From: Sanguinoderma infundibulare
Lineage: Eukaryota > Basidiomycota > Agaricomycetes > Polyporales > Polyporaceae
Direction: 5' to 3'
Length of the DNA: 64,000 nt
NCBI GenBank assembly: GCA_032821775.1
Contig: JAVLRN010000007.1
Span: 2,604,001 to 2,668,000 of the forward strand
Part shown: positions 35,233 through 45,910 of the stretch, piece after piece
Layout of the letters: every line of letters begins with the position of its first letter
How positions within the stretch are numbered: position 1 is the first letter of the stretch
Notes under the pieces: model-generated
Databases searched by the model: none
Told to the model about the DNA's origin: nothing
What the model saw: only the letters and a program-made list of their open reading frames with translations
Translations under genes and position numbers: made by a program

Positions 35233-35895
35233 GGTGTGAGGAGTAGTGACGTTGGCACGAAAACTCGGGGAAATATCCGTGCTTTATGGCCCCGGATGTT
35301 CCCGGGGCGCGCTCGCCCGCACGTTCGCCCGCGATTCGCAACCGGTCTTCCGGTCGCGAGCCGACGCCAGAGGCACATTCGACCCTCTGCTCTCGTCGCC
35401 CACCATCTCCCTCTCCCTCTCGCTCTTCCCACCTCGTCCTCGCCCCGCAAATGCGCCATATGCGCCGTATGCATGCTGTCTCCCGCCTGCCACGCTTCCC
35501 GAGCGCTCCGTAGCTGAGCCACCCTCGTCGTCAGAACCTCGGCAAGCTCTCTCCTTCACGCTCTGTTCCCCGCACGGTCGACGTCCTCGATCCGGGCCAT
35601 ATATAATGCCCTCTGCGACTCCGATCTGTCTCCGCCTTTTTAGGGCTTCTAGCTGCCCCGGCAGCGGTGCCCCCGCACGACGTTTTGACCGTTGCCACGA
35701 ACACCTTCCCAATAAGGCATGCGCTCAACCCTAGCTTTTCGTGAAGCCTCGCGCAGCTTCTCTCGTCATCGTCCCACCTCCCTTTCCTCTCCGTCGTCCT
35801 CTAGCCGCCTACAAATACCGTGCTCAAAACCTTGTCCGCCGCTGTGCTCTGCCCCACCTTCCCCGCGCGCACTGTCCTTTCTGCGATCCGCCTCG
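35233..35895. promoter_or_regulatory. Divergent intergenic region between porin and the Cdc25-like gene
   Basis: 663 bp between opposed start codons. CT-rich tracts at 35400-35440 face the porin side, and a TATATAA sequence (about 35599-35605, in CCATATATAATGCC) faces right, about 290 bp before the ATG at 35896. Long ORFs crossing it show no coding character. Confidence 0.4.
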
Positions 35896-36503
35896 ATGCT
35901 CAAGTACATCTCCCCCGATGTGAGTGCCTACTGTCTCTTTCCCATCTACCTCCTCCTCACGCGCGCCATTCAGGACCTCGCAGCGATCATCAAAAGCGAC
36001 AAGGTCCCCATGAAGGACTACTACGTTGTCGACGTCCGCGACGACGACTGGGCCGGCGGGAACATCAAGGGCTCTCACAACGTCCCCTCGAGCCAGTTCT
36101 ACCTCCACGTGAACGACCTTGTCGAAAAAACCAAGAACATCCCCACCGTCGTCTTCCACTGTGCGCTCTCCCAAGTACGGTATGTTCATTTCCCAGCACC
36201 TCACACCGTCTCCCATCTGACCCAAGCCTTGCCATCCGTGCTGCAGCGGTCCGAAGGCTGCCCGAGTACGTCCCTCAAACCCGCTACCGTTCCCTCGCCT
36301 GCCTTACCCACTGACCCCTTCCTCGTTGGCTTCAGATATATGCCCAGGCGCGCGATCAGCTCGAGGGCGACGGCGAGGACATCCCCCACCAAGTCCTCAT
36401 CCTCCGCGGCGGCTTCCAGGACTTCCAAGCCAAGTTCCGCGCCGACCCCGAACTCGTCGAAAACTGGAGCAAGGAAGTCTGGGGCAACCCCGAGTACTTC
36501 TAG
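35896..36503 (+). CDS. Cdc25-like rhodanese-domain phosphatase / arsenate reductase (Ibp1/Arr2 type)
   Basis: Exon 1 35896-35919 (MLKYISPD), then exon 2 from 35974 (DLAAIIKSDKVPMKDYYVVD), ending in a split Arg codon, a short exon GPKAAR, and a last exon from about 36337 to the TAG at 36501-36503; about 145 residues. The catalytic loop HCALSQVRGP spans the second intron and matches the HCxxSxxRGP active site of small Cdc25-like phosphatases such as fission yeast Ibp1 and yeast Ych1/Arr2. VDVRDDDWAGGNIKGSHNVP is the rhodanese CH2-type start. The C-terminus VLILRGGFQDFQAKF fits the family. The active-site Cys and Arg are intact, so it should be active on phosphoprotein or arsenate. Confidence 0.9.
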
Positions 36504-36851
36504 CTCGTTTCTTGACACCTTGCCGCCATCTACGCGGCACTTTGATCCTTTACCCTCGCACCACACGTTCGCTTGCTGCATAGACGGTAGCGCGAGAGTG
36601 TATGTATTCCTTTCGGTACTTTGGTGGGAGTCTAGATGCGTATACCATGTATTTCTTGTTGCTACCGCCTAAACCACTGTAATCTACCGCAGCGCGCATG
36701 CACACGTCGTCGCGCACACATTGCCACATTAGACCGCAAGAGCTTCCGTAGCTATATGCATATGAACGGGCTAGCGAACAATGGTGCATGCTCCACCAGC
36801 GTGCTGCGGGCCTCCGTGTTCTCTGGTAGACGTAGACGTCCGGAACCTCCC
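36504..36851. other. 3' ends of two converging genes, no gene seen
   Basis: 348 bp between converging stop codons. Presumed UTRs only. Confidence 0.4.
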
Positions 36852-37613
36852 TCAAGCCGTCTTCTGTTCGCCGGGGCTTGTGGCGTTTTCGGACTTCGCG
36901 TAGCGGTTCGGGATGGCCTCCACGACCTGCTGGATGCGTCGACGTTCCTCCTGGCGATTGTTCTGACAGATTTTCCTGCATGACGTGGTTCGCTGTCAGA
37001 ACGCGCAGTCCGGCGCGTGGAATGGCGGGAAAGAAAAGACGGGGCGGGGAAGGGAAGCGGGGCTTGGGAGAAAGAGGACGGACCATGTACCGAGCGAGAT
37101 GATGGCCCACGTGGCGACGGCCCAATTTGACGCGACGAAGATGTCTGCGCAAGAGCGTGTGTGGGGTAAGGCGTGCACCGAGGAGGTCGTAAATGACATG
37201 AGAACCTGGAGGACGTGCGGAAGGAGAGGGGTGGGGAGAGGAGGGGAGGGGAGGGAAGAGCGAATAACACGCACTGCCTGACATGCCGCGAATGAACCCG
37301 ATGCCCACCCCGCTCGCGATCCCGCTCAGCAGGCTGTTCCGCACGCACGGAATTTCGTTGATCCTGTTCAGGTCATCACGCGGGGATATCCTCTTCCGCA
37401 GGCGTGCACGAACGAGGACGGAGGCAGGTGCGGCGGACGTCAGTCGCGGGCGGCGTCACGTATGTGCGTATCGACGCGTACCTTGAATGCTTCCTTGAAG
37501 TCACCCCACCAGCTTCCTGTTGTCTCGACTTGGAACAAGATGCGTTTGGAAGAGGGAGTTTCAGGTGAAGAGGATGGCGGAGTTTCCGACTCAGAGGGTT
37601 GTTTTGAAGACAT
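36852..37613 (-). CDS. COX20: Cytochrome c oxidase assembly protein COX20
   Basis: Four exons: 37613-37482, 37392-37275, 37144-37084 and 36975-36852, 144 residues. After a Ser/Pro-rich start come NRINEIPCVRNSLLSGIASG and VGIGFIRGMSG (first membrane span), then FVASNWAVATWAIISLGTW (second span), then KICQNNRQEERRRIQQVVEA and a polar end. The IPCxRNSLLxGI and NWAVxTxxxxSLGTWxxC motifs are those of COX20/FAM36A, the inner-membrane chaperone of Cox2 in complex IV assembly. The SLGTW reading requires the third intron to begin GTCCGT at 37083, which restores frame. A G-rich tract (about 37206-37256, plus strand) lies in the second intron. Confidence 0.88.
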
Positions 37614-37957
37614 GGCGGTAGGAAATGAAAGAGCGCGTCAGATTCCAGAACACCGTCGTGAGTTACATACGTCAGTGAGCGCTCTGCAAGTGTGATATAC
37701 AATCTCGCTGACACGGTCTTCCGTTATCGTAGCACATATTCCATCACATACCACAGCATACATTTCCCAAAGACCCAGAGCACAAAATACTGCCGCAGCG
37801 CTGCACTCAACTACAGGTAAAGTTCGACAACCCCAGGCTGAAGACAGAAAAGAAAACCCCGAGCCAGATCCATTTGAAGCACCGAGCTTCTGGTCAACTG
37901 ACCAGTCCCAAGGGTACCCCAAAAAGAAAAAGCAAGGAGAAGCCAGGAAGGAGGATC
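37614..37957. other. Intergenic between COX20 and U2 snRNA
   Basis: Holds the COX20 promoter side and the U2 3' flank. No gene seen. Confidence 0.4.
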
Positions 37958-38147
37958 CCCCGACGACGCAAGCCGGCAGTGCAGTGGCAAGGTCATCGCG
38001 CCCCCGAGTTGCAAGCAGAGCTCGGGGGGCAAGGGCTGCAAAAATTAGATAACCAATAATGGAGGCGGTGCCTCCATAATAGTGGTTAAACTATTAAGAA
38101 CAGATACTACACTTGATCTAAGCCAAAAGGCCAGAGTGGTAAAGAAT
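37958..38147 (-). ncRNA. U2 spliceosomal snRNA
   Basis: On the minus strand the 5' part contains TCTGGCCTTTTGGCTTAGAT directly followed by CAAGTGTAGTATCTGTTC. This is the highly conserved U2 5' domain, with the branch-point recognition sequence GTAGTA. A hairpin ATGGAGGC-ACC-GCCTCCAT (stem IIb-like) follows, then the Sm site AATTTTTG at about 38040, then two GC-rich 3' stem-loops. The last closes with GATGAC against GTCGTC at about 37962. Size is about 190 nt, normal for U2. It pairs with the intron branch site in the spliceosome, fitting the intron-rich genes around it. Ends are placed to within about 5 nt. Confidence 0.95.
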
Positions 38148-38165
38148 CGGGATGTCTGGGCAAGC

Positions 38166-38173
38166 CTTTTATA
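38166..38173 (-). promoter_or_regulatory. TATA box of the U2 snRNA gene
   Basis: TATAAAAG on the minus strand in CCGTATAAAAGGCTTG, about 20-30 bp upstream of the U2 5' end. Confidence 0.6.
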
Positions 38174-38292
38174 CGGTGGGGGGCGCGCGCACGGACCAGG
38201 TCGATGTTTGTCTGGGTGTTTGTCGGCGCGTTTGTGCGCTCAGTTGCACATACAGGACGATGTTTCACCGCACAATAGTTACAACCATTCAA

Positions 38293-38362
38293 GCATTAAT
38301 GGGGTAGTGGTAACCTGGGTCGTTGCCATCGACCCGCCGGGGGTTCGATTCCCCTTTAATGC
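38293..38362 (+). tRNA. tRNA-Gly(GCC)-like gene, copy 2
   Basis: A 70-nt cloverleaf with all stems paired: acceptor GCATTAA/TTAATGC, D arm GGGT-AGTGGTA-ACCT, anticodon arm GGTCG-TTGCCAT-CGACC (anticodon GCC), variable CGCC, T arm GGGGG-TTCGATT-CCCCT. The B box is perfect. A T7 run 20 nt downstream fits RNA polymerase III termination. It lies about 145 bp from the start of the U2 gene and points away from it. Nearly identical to 7894-7963. Confidence 0.78.
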
Positions 38363-38550
38363 ACTGGCGGTCCGTTACAATCTTTTTTTCGATAGCCTCA
38401 GTAACAAGGGGCACAGTGGTTAAGTATGGGCGTGGATGGAGAAGGTCAACTCCAGCAGCCTCACGATTATGCAATATCATAGATTCATTCGAAAGCTATG
38501 GCTCTGCTGCGGCAAATAGCCTACGCTGTCCCGCCTCCCAAGCTCGGCAG

Positions 38551-38948
38551 TCAAGCAGCGTTGCGCGCATGCACCGAACTCTCCGTCGTCATCTCCTCCA
38601 ACACGGCCTCTTTCATACGTTTCCCCCGACTAGGGCTGCCCAAGACGTCCTCTCGCGAGCCCTCGGCCTCGTCTTCTCCCCGCCCGCTCTCCTCCACATC
38701 ACCCGTGCGCCAGTGTGTGCTAATCGCACCCGGCTCGTTCTAGAGGGAGCCAAACGTCGGTCACAACAGCCCAAAGCAATGCAAGGATAGGCACGCACAT
38801 GCGGAGGGTGCTTGAGGTAGTCCTCGTGGATGTCCTGTTTCGTTGCGCGCGGACGGTCCACGATCTGGTACGGCTTCTTGAACGTCGACGACTCGTCCGT
38901 CCTGTTCGCCTGGTCGACGGGGTCGTGGCGGTGGATGTGCGGCGACAT
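38551..38948 (-). CDS. 112-aa orphan protein
   Basis: Two exons, 38948-38799 (50 codons) and 38739-38551 (63 codons with TGA), joined in phase 0 by a 59-bp GT-AG intron. The protein begins MSPHIHRHDPVDQANRTDES, continues STFKKPYQIVDRPRATKQDI and HEDYLKHPPH, and the second exon is acidic then basic (DVEESGRGEDEAEGSRED). No signal peptide, membrane span or known motif. Good splice sites and phase, plus a first exon with protein-like composition, argue for a real gene. I do not recognise it. Confidence 0.5.
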
Positions 38949-39258
38949 GACGGCAGCGAAAAAAAAAGTTGTGATAGAGATGAGCTTTTTTGTGCCAGCG
39001 AGACGAGAGGATTCACAATATGATGGTTCTGCTCACAGCTCGTGCGAGCCGTGTTCAAAGTGGGTATCCCTGCGTCATGGTGATGTCACGGTTCCGAATC
39101 GGTCTCGAATGCCATCATGGTTTCGGTGTTACAAGTGTCGATCGTTCAACTTTGAGCGCGCAACCTGCGACGGTGGATGGATGCGAGGGCCCGGATAGGC
39201 ATAGGGAATGGGCTCCCTTCCTGAATCTAACGGTTCGTCATGTTGAAAGATGCACGTA
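38949..39258. other. Intergenic, no gene seen
   Basis: Short gap between two minus-strand genes, with an A9 run at about 38960. Probably the promoter of the 112-aa gene. Confidence 0.4.
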
Positions 39259-40641
39259 CTAAGCTAGAGCAGTCTCTATCACGGTCCGTCGCCTCGCGTT
39301 CTCCGCCTCTACCGTCTCCGCCATCCTCTCCAACATCTCCTGGTTCTCCGGCTTCCCCAACTCAACCCGCCACGTCTCGTCATCCCTCAGCTTATGACCG
39401 AGCTGCCTCTTCACCTGTGCGACGTATCCGACCTCGCTCGCACCCCTCGCGATCCTGTCCATCCGCCTCTGCTCCTCGGTCATCCGCGACAGGACGTGCG
39501 CCGGCGGTCCCTTGTTCATGAGTCTGCGTAGACGATTGGTGACCTCCCCGCGCCGCCAGCGTTCGCGCTCGCGCGTTCTGTTGCGGATCTTCTCCCGGCG
39601 GGCCTCCTTGATCGCTGCGAGGAGCTCAGGGGGGTAGGGCGAAAGCTGGCGGGCGCGCTCGAGCTCGAAGCTGTCGGACATGCTCTTCAGGACGTCGTCG
39701 ATCGGTTTACCTGCACGTATGCGGGGTACACGTCAGTATATGTGCCCAAGTCGATAATCATTACGGGTGGGAAACACGTACGCCATCCAGCGATGTCGTT
39801 TGTGAACACGGGTTCGAACGTCTTGCCTTTGTGCTCGGCTGCCCCCACGAGGGATTCCTCGAACTTGATCTCCGTGAAAAGCAGCTTCGCGTACTCTTGG
39901 ATGACATCGTATCTCTCTATGCGGCGGTCACGCGCTTTCCGCCTAGAATTGATCATGCCGGTGATGTGTAGCGGTTGGGGAACGAGCCGGGGGAGAGGTT
40001 TGTTGAAGAGGGTGGGCCTGAGGTAAGCCCCGGTCATGATTGGTCGCGTACGCATCCTCTCGTACCAGTCCTGAGCGATACGCGTCAACGAGGGCTAAAT
40101 GGTATTGGAATCCGGAGTACGCACCAGCTCCTGTTGGTAGACGACTTCCGCTCTACGTTGCAGCCGCGCTCCGTCGAGCATTCTACTGTAGCGAGCGCAT
40201 ACAGCAGCAGAATGCGGCTCTCCCGCGCGAGCTATGCGGAATATCTCCCACCACTGCGTGGAGGGCTCGGCATGCGGGACCCGAGCCAAGAGAGGGGAGA
40301 GCGCACGCACCTTTTCAGCCTTCCGTAGCTCCCGAACGACGTCTCCTTGTGCACGCATGCCCCTGCGGACGCGGAAGAACGCGCGCATACGCGACCTGAT
40401 CTTGACGAGGACAGTGTGAGCAGCCTGGCAAGTAAGCTTTTGCAGGCACGGCCGAGACACGTACCACTTCGTCAGGCGCGTCGCGCAGGATTCCGCGGTA
40501 CAGGGTCCATAGCGTCGGTATTCGGTGTGCCTCAAGGCGAGTGAGGGGAGCGGGAAACTTGGTGGGCCTGAGGGGTGGGAGGAGCGTTGCGATGCGGGCG
40601 CGGTGCGCGAGAGATTCGGCAGAGGGAAGAGGGACAAGCAT
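39259..40641 (-). CDS. LYR-motif (Complex1_LYR) mitochondrial protein
   Basis: Start 40641 (MLVPLPSAESLAHRAR), stop TAG 39261-39259, four exons, roughly 380 residues. Exon 1 ends with HRIPTLWTLYRGILRDAPDE, which contains the L-Y-R tripeptide in the usual helix. After an intron, KIRSRMRAFFRVRRGMRAQG and VVRELRKAEK keep the basic character of LYR helices. The third exon (QDWYERMRTRPIMTGAYLRP, IERYDVIQEYAKLLFTEIKF) and the fourth (highly charged, RREKIRNRTRERERWRRGE) make it much longer than ordinary LYR proteins (about 100 aa). LYR proteins act with acyl-carrier protein in Fe-S transfer or respiratory complex assembly. The specific member cannot be named. Confidence 0.65.
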
Positions 40642-41424
40642 CCAGCGGGCGAGTGTGGATGTAGTTCAGCCGAAGACAGTCAGGTAGAATAAGTACTGTG
40701 CCATGTACGCCGTGTTCCTCTAGCGCATCGCGGTGTCCGTGCCAACGGCATTGGGCGCTTCACAACTCTCAAGTGAGCCGCCGCTTCCTTGTGTCGTTCT
40801 TGTGGTCCTCCGCGAAACACAGAACTCTGGTAGCCTCGACTGCTTCGGCCGCTTCAGATTGCAGTTGAATATCTCTGTCTCTGGCTTTCAATGATCAAAA
40901 TACTTTGCTGGTCCACTGGTCGGGTCTGTGCTACTGGAAAACAAGGTTGTGGCGACAGGTGGACAGCTAGCGGAGGTAACGGGAAGCTCGGAGCGACAGG
41001 ATCTGCAGACAGATGTCGGGCGTGTTCTGGGGGAAGATTCGGTGGCGGAGACGGGGGGACCATGAGGTAAAGGGGGTGCAGCGTGTTGTTGGGAGATCGG
41101 ATGCCGGTCCCCACTCGCACTCGCACCGTGCTGGGTCCCTCCCGCCGGCTACATCAAGTCTGCAGCGTGCCTCTTCTCCGTCGCACAAGAGATGAACTCG
41201 TTCGACCTCTCGCTGGAGCTGTCTGCTGTGATGCAGCCGTCGCGCGTGGCGGCTGTCGTCTCGGTAAGTGCACAGCGCTCTTTTGTTCTCCATATCCGTC
41301 ATTGGGCGTAGCGTGTGGCGAGCTTGAAAAGAAGATATATAAAGCCCTTGGTTTTTAGGACACAAATCGTGGGGTTCATCCCTCTCCCCTCAAAGCCTTT
41401 CGAAGCCTCGCGACTGCCGCCGCC
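40642..41424. other. Intergenic with promoter of the Cys-rich orphan
   Basis: No supported gene in about 780 bp. A TATA box (41336-41343) lies near the right end. Confidence 0.4.
41336..41343 (+). promoter_or_regulatory. TATA box of the 281-aa Cys-rich orphan
   Basis: TATATAAA in AGATATATAAAGCCC, 82 bp upstream of the ATG at 41425. Confidence 0.55.
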
Positions 41425-42270
41425 ATGAAGTCCTTCAAGAGCTTGTTCGCCGTCCCGCAGTCGCCGACCAAGAGCTCGTTTATGAGTCCCTTCGATTTCA
41501 TTTCTTGCAAGCAGTGCAAGAAGCGTTTCAAGCGCTCCGACCACAGTCAAGACTACTGCTCCGTCAACTGCGAGCGTATGCAGTCCTGGCTGTCCATGAA
41601 CGAGGCCCATTCACGCAAGCAGGCCCGCCTCAGCCGCGTCCACGGCTCCGACGCTTCCATCTCCGGCCCAAGCAGAGCCTCTTTGGACAAGCTTCTCGAC
41701 CCACGTCCTCGCTCGCCCGCACAGTCTTCCTTCCGGCCGTCGTCCGACAAGGACCGTCACGGATCACCCAGACGAGTCGTTCGGATGCGCACGGTGTCTA
41801 CTTTCGATGCCTCTCGTCGTTCTCCGTCCTCCCTTCCCCCGCCGCTGCCCTCGCCCGCTAGCAGTAGCCCTCGCCGCGCGCCATCCTCGATCCCTCCGTC
41901 GTCCTCCGAGAGCGAGATCGCCAACACGGACGCCGCCCGCCATTCCGACGCTCCCGAGTCCCCTTCTTCCACTCGCCTCGCGTTGCCCCATCTCTCGTCC
42001 CCCGAACTGTCTATGCCGGCGCCGAAACCGACAATAACACCCTTTCTGGCACGCAAACCGAGCTATCCCATCTCGTCCACGGCGCGTCGTAAGCCCAGCC
42101 CGACAAGATCGATAACGCTCACTCCTGGACCTGCGCCCCCAACCCCTCCACCTGACAGGCCTACGAGACGTCGTCCGGGCTTCGAGCGCCGCGCGCCGAG
42201 GCCCAGGTCCAACTCGTTCGGGGGCTTCCAGGCCCTGACCATGCATGCGCCGCGTGCCTTTCCCCTCTGA
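41425..42270 (+). CDS. 281-aa protein with an N-terminal Cys-pair motif and disordered tail
   Basis: Single exon with a TATA box 82 bp upstream. Residues 1-60 begin MKSFKSLFAVPQSPTKSSFM and include CKQCKKRFKRSDHSQDYCSV followed by NC. Two Cys pairs (C-x2-C and C-x3-C) separated by about 14 residues could bind one zinc ion, like a treble-clef or MYND-type knuckle. The remaining 220 residues are Ser/Pro/Arg-rich and disordered, with clusters of SP sites. No signal peptide. I remember no named family. The intact long ORF, TATA box and coherent finger make it a likely real gene. Confidence 0.7.
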   Translation: MKSFKSLFAVPQSPTKSSFMSPFDFISCKQCKKRFKRSDHSQDYCSVNCERMQSWLSMNEAHSRKQARLSRVHGSDASISGPSRASLDKLLDPRPRSPAQSSFRPSSDKDRHGSPRRVVRMRTVSTFDASRRSPSSLPPPLPSPASSSPRRAPSSIPPSSSESEIANTDAARHSDAPESPSSTRLALPHLSSPELSMPAPKPTITPFLARKPSYPISSTARRKPSPTRSITLTPGPAPPTPPPDRPTRRRPGFERRAPRPRSNSFGGFQALTMHAPRAFPL

Positions 42271-43135
42271 CTTTCCCTGCCGCATATATGCGCGGGATGT
42301 ATTCAGGACGACCTTCACGATGTTCCTACAATGCCTTTCATGCCCTTCACGACACTCACTTCTGCTCACCTCCTTCGTACACGCAAATCCGAACGCTTTC
42401 TGCACATTTTTCCCACGCATGCATGCATACATTATTTTTAGTGCCCTCATCAGGAATGTATAGAACGTTAATACTTCACCTGCCGCGTTTCCTCCCCTTT
42501 GAACTCGCCAATTCCGTTGTCGATAGATGCGAGACGCACGTATGCTTACGGATGCAAGGCCTCTAAACGCACACTCCTTCTGATACTTATAGCTGTACAT
42601 TATAATGGGCTGCAACGATGATGATCGCCATGATCGCTCTTTCACCGGTTACGTTCTGGTAGTTGGGTTGTTGTGGCAGAAGAGGCCGACATCGTTGGCG
42701 CATCAGCACAAGGCTGCAAGCGAAGACCGGACTATCGACCAAGCCCACGTATCATCGGACGAACAATAATAAGTGAGCACAGAAGTATTGTCCCGTCCTG
42801 TCCTGGTGAATGGGAGACTAACAAAACATCAATCACTGATCGTCGTCGTGTTCTCCGAGCCGACCTCCCAAACCAATGCTTCCGAGCGCGACGACCGAGC
42901 TTGATCGCGCACCAACAATCCACGAACCCTCTGTAAGTTCAGGGCAGTAGCACACAGCTAGCTGAGAGAGAGGAGCGGCACCGTGACAGTGGACCTAACC
43001 CTTCAAGGCGTTCCTCGCCTCGCCAAAAGTATGCCGATCTTACGGGACAGTCTCGTGCCGTATTTGCGTCCCCAAGACATCCTGCATGTCACCATGCATG
43101 CCATTGAGGAGACAGACGTCTCAACTCGAGGCCGG
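42271..43135. other. Intergenic, no gene seen
   Basis: Between converging genes. T-rich downstream of 42270 (probable 3' UTR), no coding-like ORF. Confidence 0.45.
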
Positions 43136-45237
43136 TCAGCCTTCATACGACTCGGACGGGTCAGCAAGGATGAGCTGTCTCGCCTGATCCGACCGAGGCT
43201 TGATGGTGCAGCGGAAGTCTGCAGGATACCTTACGCCCAGCGCGGTAAGTCTCCCCGGAAAAACAAGAAAACAGAACGACTATACTTACGACGTCACCGT
43301 GTCGGTCATCTTCGGCTCGATCACGATAGTGTTTCCGTGTTCGTCCAATGGGGGAGTGATGTCGAAGGTGTGCAGGACCAATGCAATGTTAATGAATAAG
43401 GAGGTATCGGCAAAGTGCCGTCCTGGACACGTTCTACCGGGACTGACAGTCAGCTTACTCGTCCTAAACGTCTAATAGGTACAATACCTTCTTCCGTACC
43501 CAAACGCGAAGCGACCTGGGTCAGGAACGTCTGGATTCAGCTTGCCGTCGCGGAGATACCGCTCGGGATCGAAGCGCTCCGGTTCCGGATACGTTTCTGG
43601 GTCATGCAAGCACGCCCTATGAAACACTTGTCGATATCCTCGCAATTTCCAGAAGCTCAGCGGACGTACCAGCTGTTCGGGAGAAAGAGCGTGCCTTTGG
43701 GGATGAAATACCCCTCGTATTCCATATCTTCGACGGAGAGATGGGGCAAGCTAAACGGCAGCACGACGTGCCAGCGCAAGGCCTCCTTGATAACAGCAGT
43801 CACATACGGCAGCGCCGCCCTGTCGTCGTGGCTAGGAAGCCGATGAGGTCCGACGACCGCGTCGAGTTCCGCTTGCGCTCTCTTCTGTATGTCTGGATAT
43901 AAGGACATCACGAGGAAGAACGCTTGTAGCGTGGAGAATGTCTGATGGCGCCAGCTGGTCAGCGAAAACGAAGAACAGAGGCGTCGTAGACCGACTTACT
44001 GTGTCAGCTCCAGCTGGGGACCAGGGTGGAACCAGACATTATCAGATTTAACAGATCACAAACAACGTTTGGGACCGAACCTTCGAAAGCGCTGAGGGCA
44101 ACATCCTTCGCGATCTCAAGCTCCTCTGGAATAGAGGCCGCGTCCTTTTTCCTCGCATTCTCGACAAGCTGACCGGCAATCGATCGGGGCGGGTCAATAC
44201 CATCCTGGGCACGAGCGTTAGCCCTAGTCATGAAGCAAGAGCACGATGTGCTCACCAGCGCTGCCAGGGTCTCTGCGAATAGGGACTCCTTGACGTTGGT
44301 GGCCGCCGCTCGCCACTCAGATAGCTCCTTCTGAAACCCAGCTCCTGGGACCCATCCAGGTACGTGTTCAAGAATCGGAAGATATTCAAGCAAGTAACGT
44401 CCCGGAGTCAATGCGACGATCGCTTCGAGAACCTTCTCCATGAGCGCGATATACTTATCGTTCTCTTCCGCGACGTCGACTCCATAGGCGATCTTCACCA
44501 TCGTCGCTGAAAACGTACTGGAGAGGTCTTGTGAGTAAATTACAGGCTTGTAGAGCATTGATGCTACTCACTAGCGAGTATGCTCGTAGAGGTCCGTCGG
44601 CCGCGCAAGAAGCTTCCGCAGCAACTGGTGGGCGGACTGTTTCTGGGCGGCCAAGTACTTCTCGGCCGCGGCGGGATAAAAGTGCTGCCAGAAAGCGCGC
44701 CTGTGTCGCCGCCACCATTGTCCGTAGGGCATTAGCGAGAACTGGAACTCATGGCCGATTCTGCAACATTGAACACCGGTCAGCAAATGTGGTCGAGCGG
44801 ACAGTGCGTGAGACGCACTCACAGACGTAGGATGGGAGAGTGCAGCCTGTCGGACGTGGTGGACGATCGTTTGTCGAGGAGCCCAAATATCGACTTGGGG
44901 CTTCCTAGGATGCAGATATGTTGACCCAGTACGCAAAGGTGTACAATGTCCATGTCTTGCCCAGCGCTCAAAATCAATGCCGGAGGAAGTTCCAGTATGA
45001 GTGCGGCTCACTGTATGTCGCACATAGATCACGATGTGCTTTCCAGAGCTCGGGCTTGCGCATGTGGGAGATATTCCCAACGAAAGGAAGAGATGCTGGT
45101 CCTGGAGGCAGGGGACGTCCGCCGCTCCGGGACTTCCATCTTGCTGAAGACAGAGTATAGGAAGAGATCAGCAGTATGATAACCACTAGCGCGACAGCGG
45201 GGAAGGGCACGATGGAAGTGCTTTCGGCTCCCTCCAT
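43136..45237 (-). CDS. Cytochrome P450 monooxygenase A
   Basis: Multi-exon, start 45237 (MEGAESTSIVPFPAVAL), stop TGA 43138-43136. An N-terminal membrane anchor (ALVVIILLISSYTLSSARW) is followed by the proline hinge RPLPPGPASLPFVGNI. The C-helix WWRRHRRAFWQ, I-helix AGADT (split by an intron at about 44005), K-helix KEALRW (ExxR), PERFDPERY and the heme loop FAFGYGRRTCPGRHFA (Cys ligand at about 43482) are all present and in order. ER-bound haem-thiolate monooxygenase using NADPH-P450 reductase; substrate cannot be told. It shares a layout with the next P450 and is its tandem duplicate. A TATAAA lies 58 bp upstream. Confidence 0.93.
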
Positions 45238-45910
45238 TGGCTGAGAACAATGAGAGGGTTGGGGTGCGTACTCCGACGTCAATCCAATCGGTCCTTTATA
45301 CTATCGGTCACCTATACTTTGCGGAACCACCTGACGTTTCAGCGGGTTTACAGCTGACCCACGAGCGATTAGCGGCAACTGACGCTTTCGACGCCAATCG
45401 AACCTTCCGAGCGGCCGCATCTTCTAACCGCTGGATGTCAATGTCAGTGATTGTATATATAGATGGGACTTCATGTTCGGCACGCCGTTGGGCTTATAGC
45501 ACTGAGCGAGCATGATGAGGCGGCGGAGTACAAGTTAGCTCGAAAGATGCGTCGGAAGGTTAAACTCACGTCGAAAAAAGGTTCCCGTCAAGCTTCTATG
45601 AATCGGCTGTAAGGGGTCGCAGAAACTGCGGCTGGACACGTGTACAGTGAAAAGCAGTGCTCACCAAGGAAACCGTGCTCCTTCAACCCCAGACGGACCA
45701 CAACCGCCGCTGCCCCACGCTGTCGCCATTTCTCAAGGGTACAATGGACGATTCAGTAGACTGATGACATCGTTCACCATATAGTCGTCCCTACATCCAA
45801 CCCAGAAGGTTTTTGGGGGCCGACAGCGTTCGGAGACTAGTATCTGACGCTACACTCCGGCTGAATAATGAACATCACGTTGTCCTACTCGCATAGCACA
45901 TTGCTCAGCC
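45238..45910. other. Spacer between the two P450 genes
   Basis: Holds the promoter of P450 A, including the TATA box at 45295-45300. No further gene. Confidence 0.45.
45295..45300 (-). promoter_or_regulatory. TATA box of P450 A
   Basis: TATAAA on the minus strand in GATAGTATAAAGGACC, 58 bp upstream of the start codon at 45237. Confidence 0.5.

Noticed and set aside
35719..36672. 317-aa ORF as a longer Cdc25-like protein
   Set aside because: It reads through introns and loses the family C-terminus; the spliced model from 35896 keeps the HCxxSxxRGP loop.
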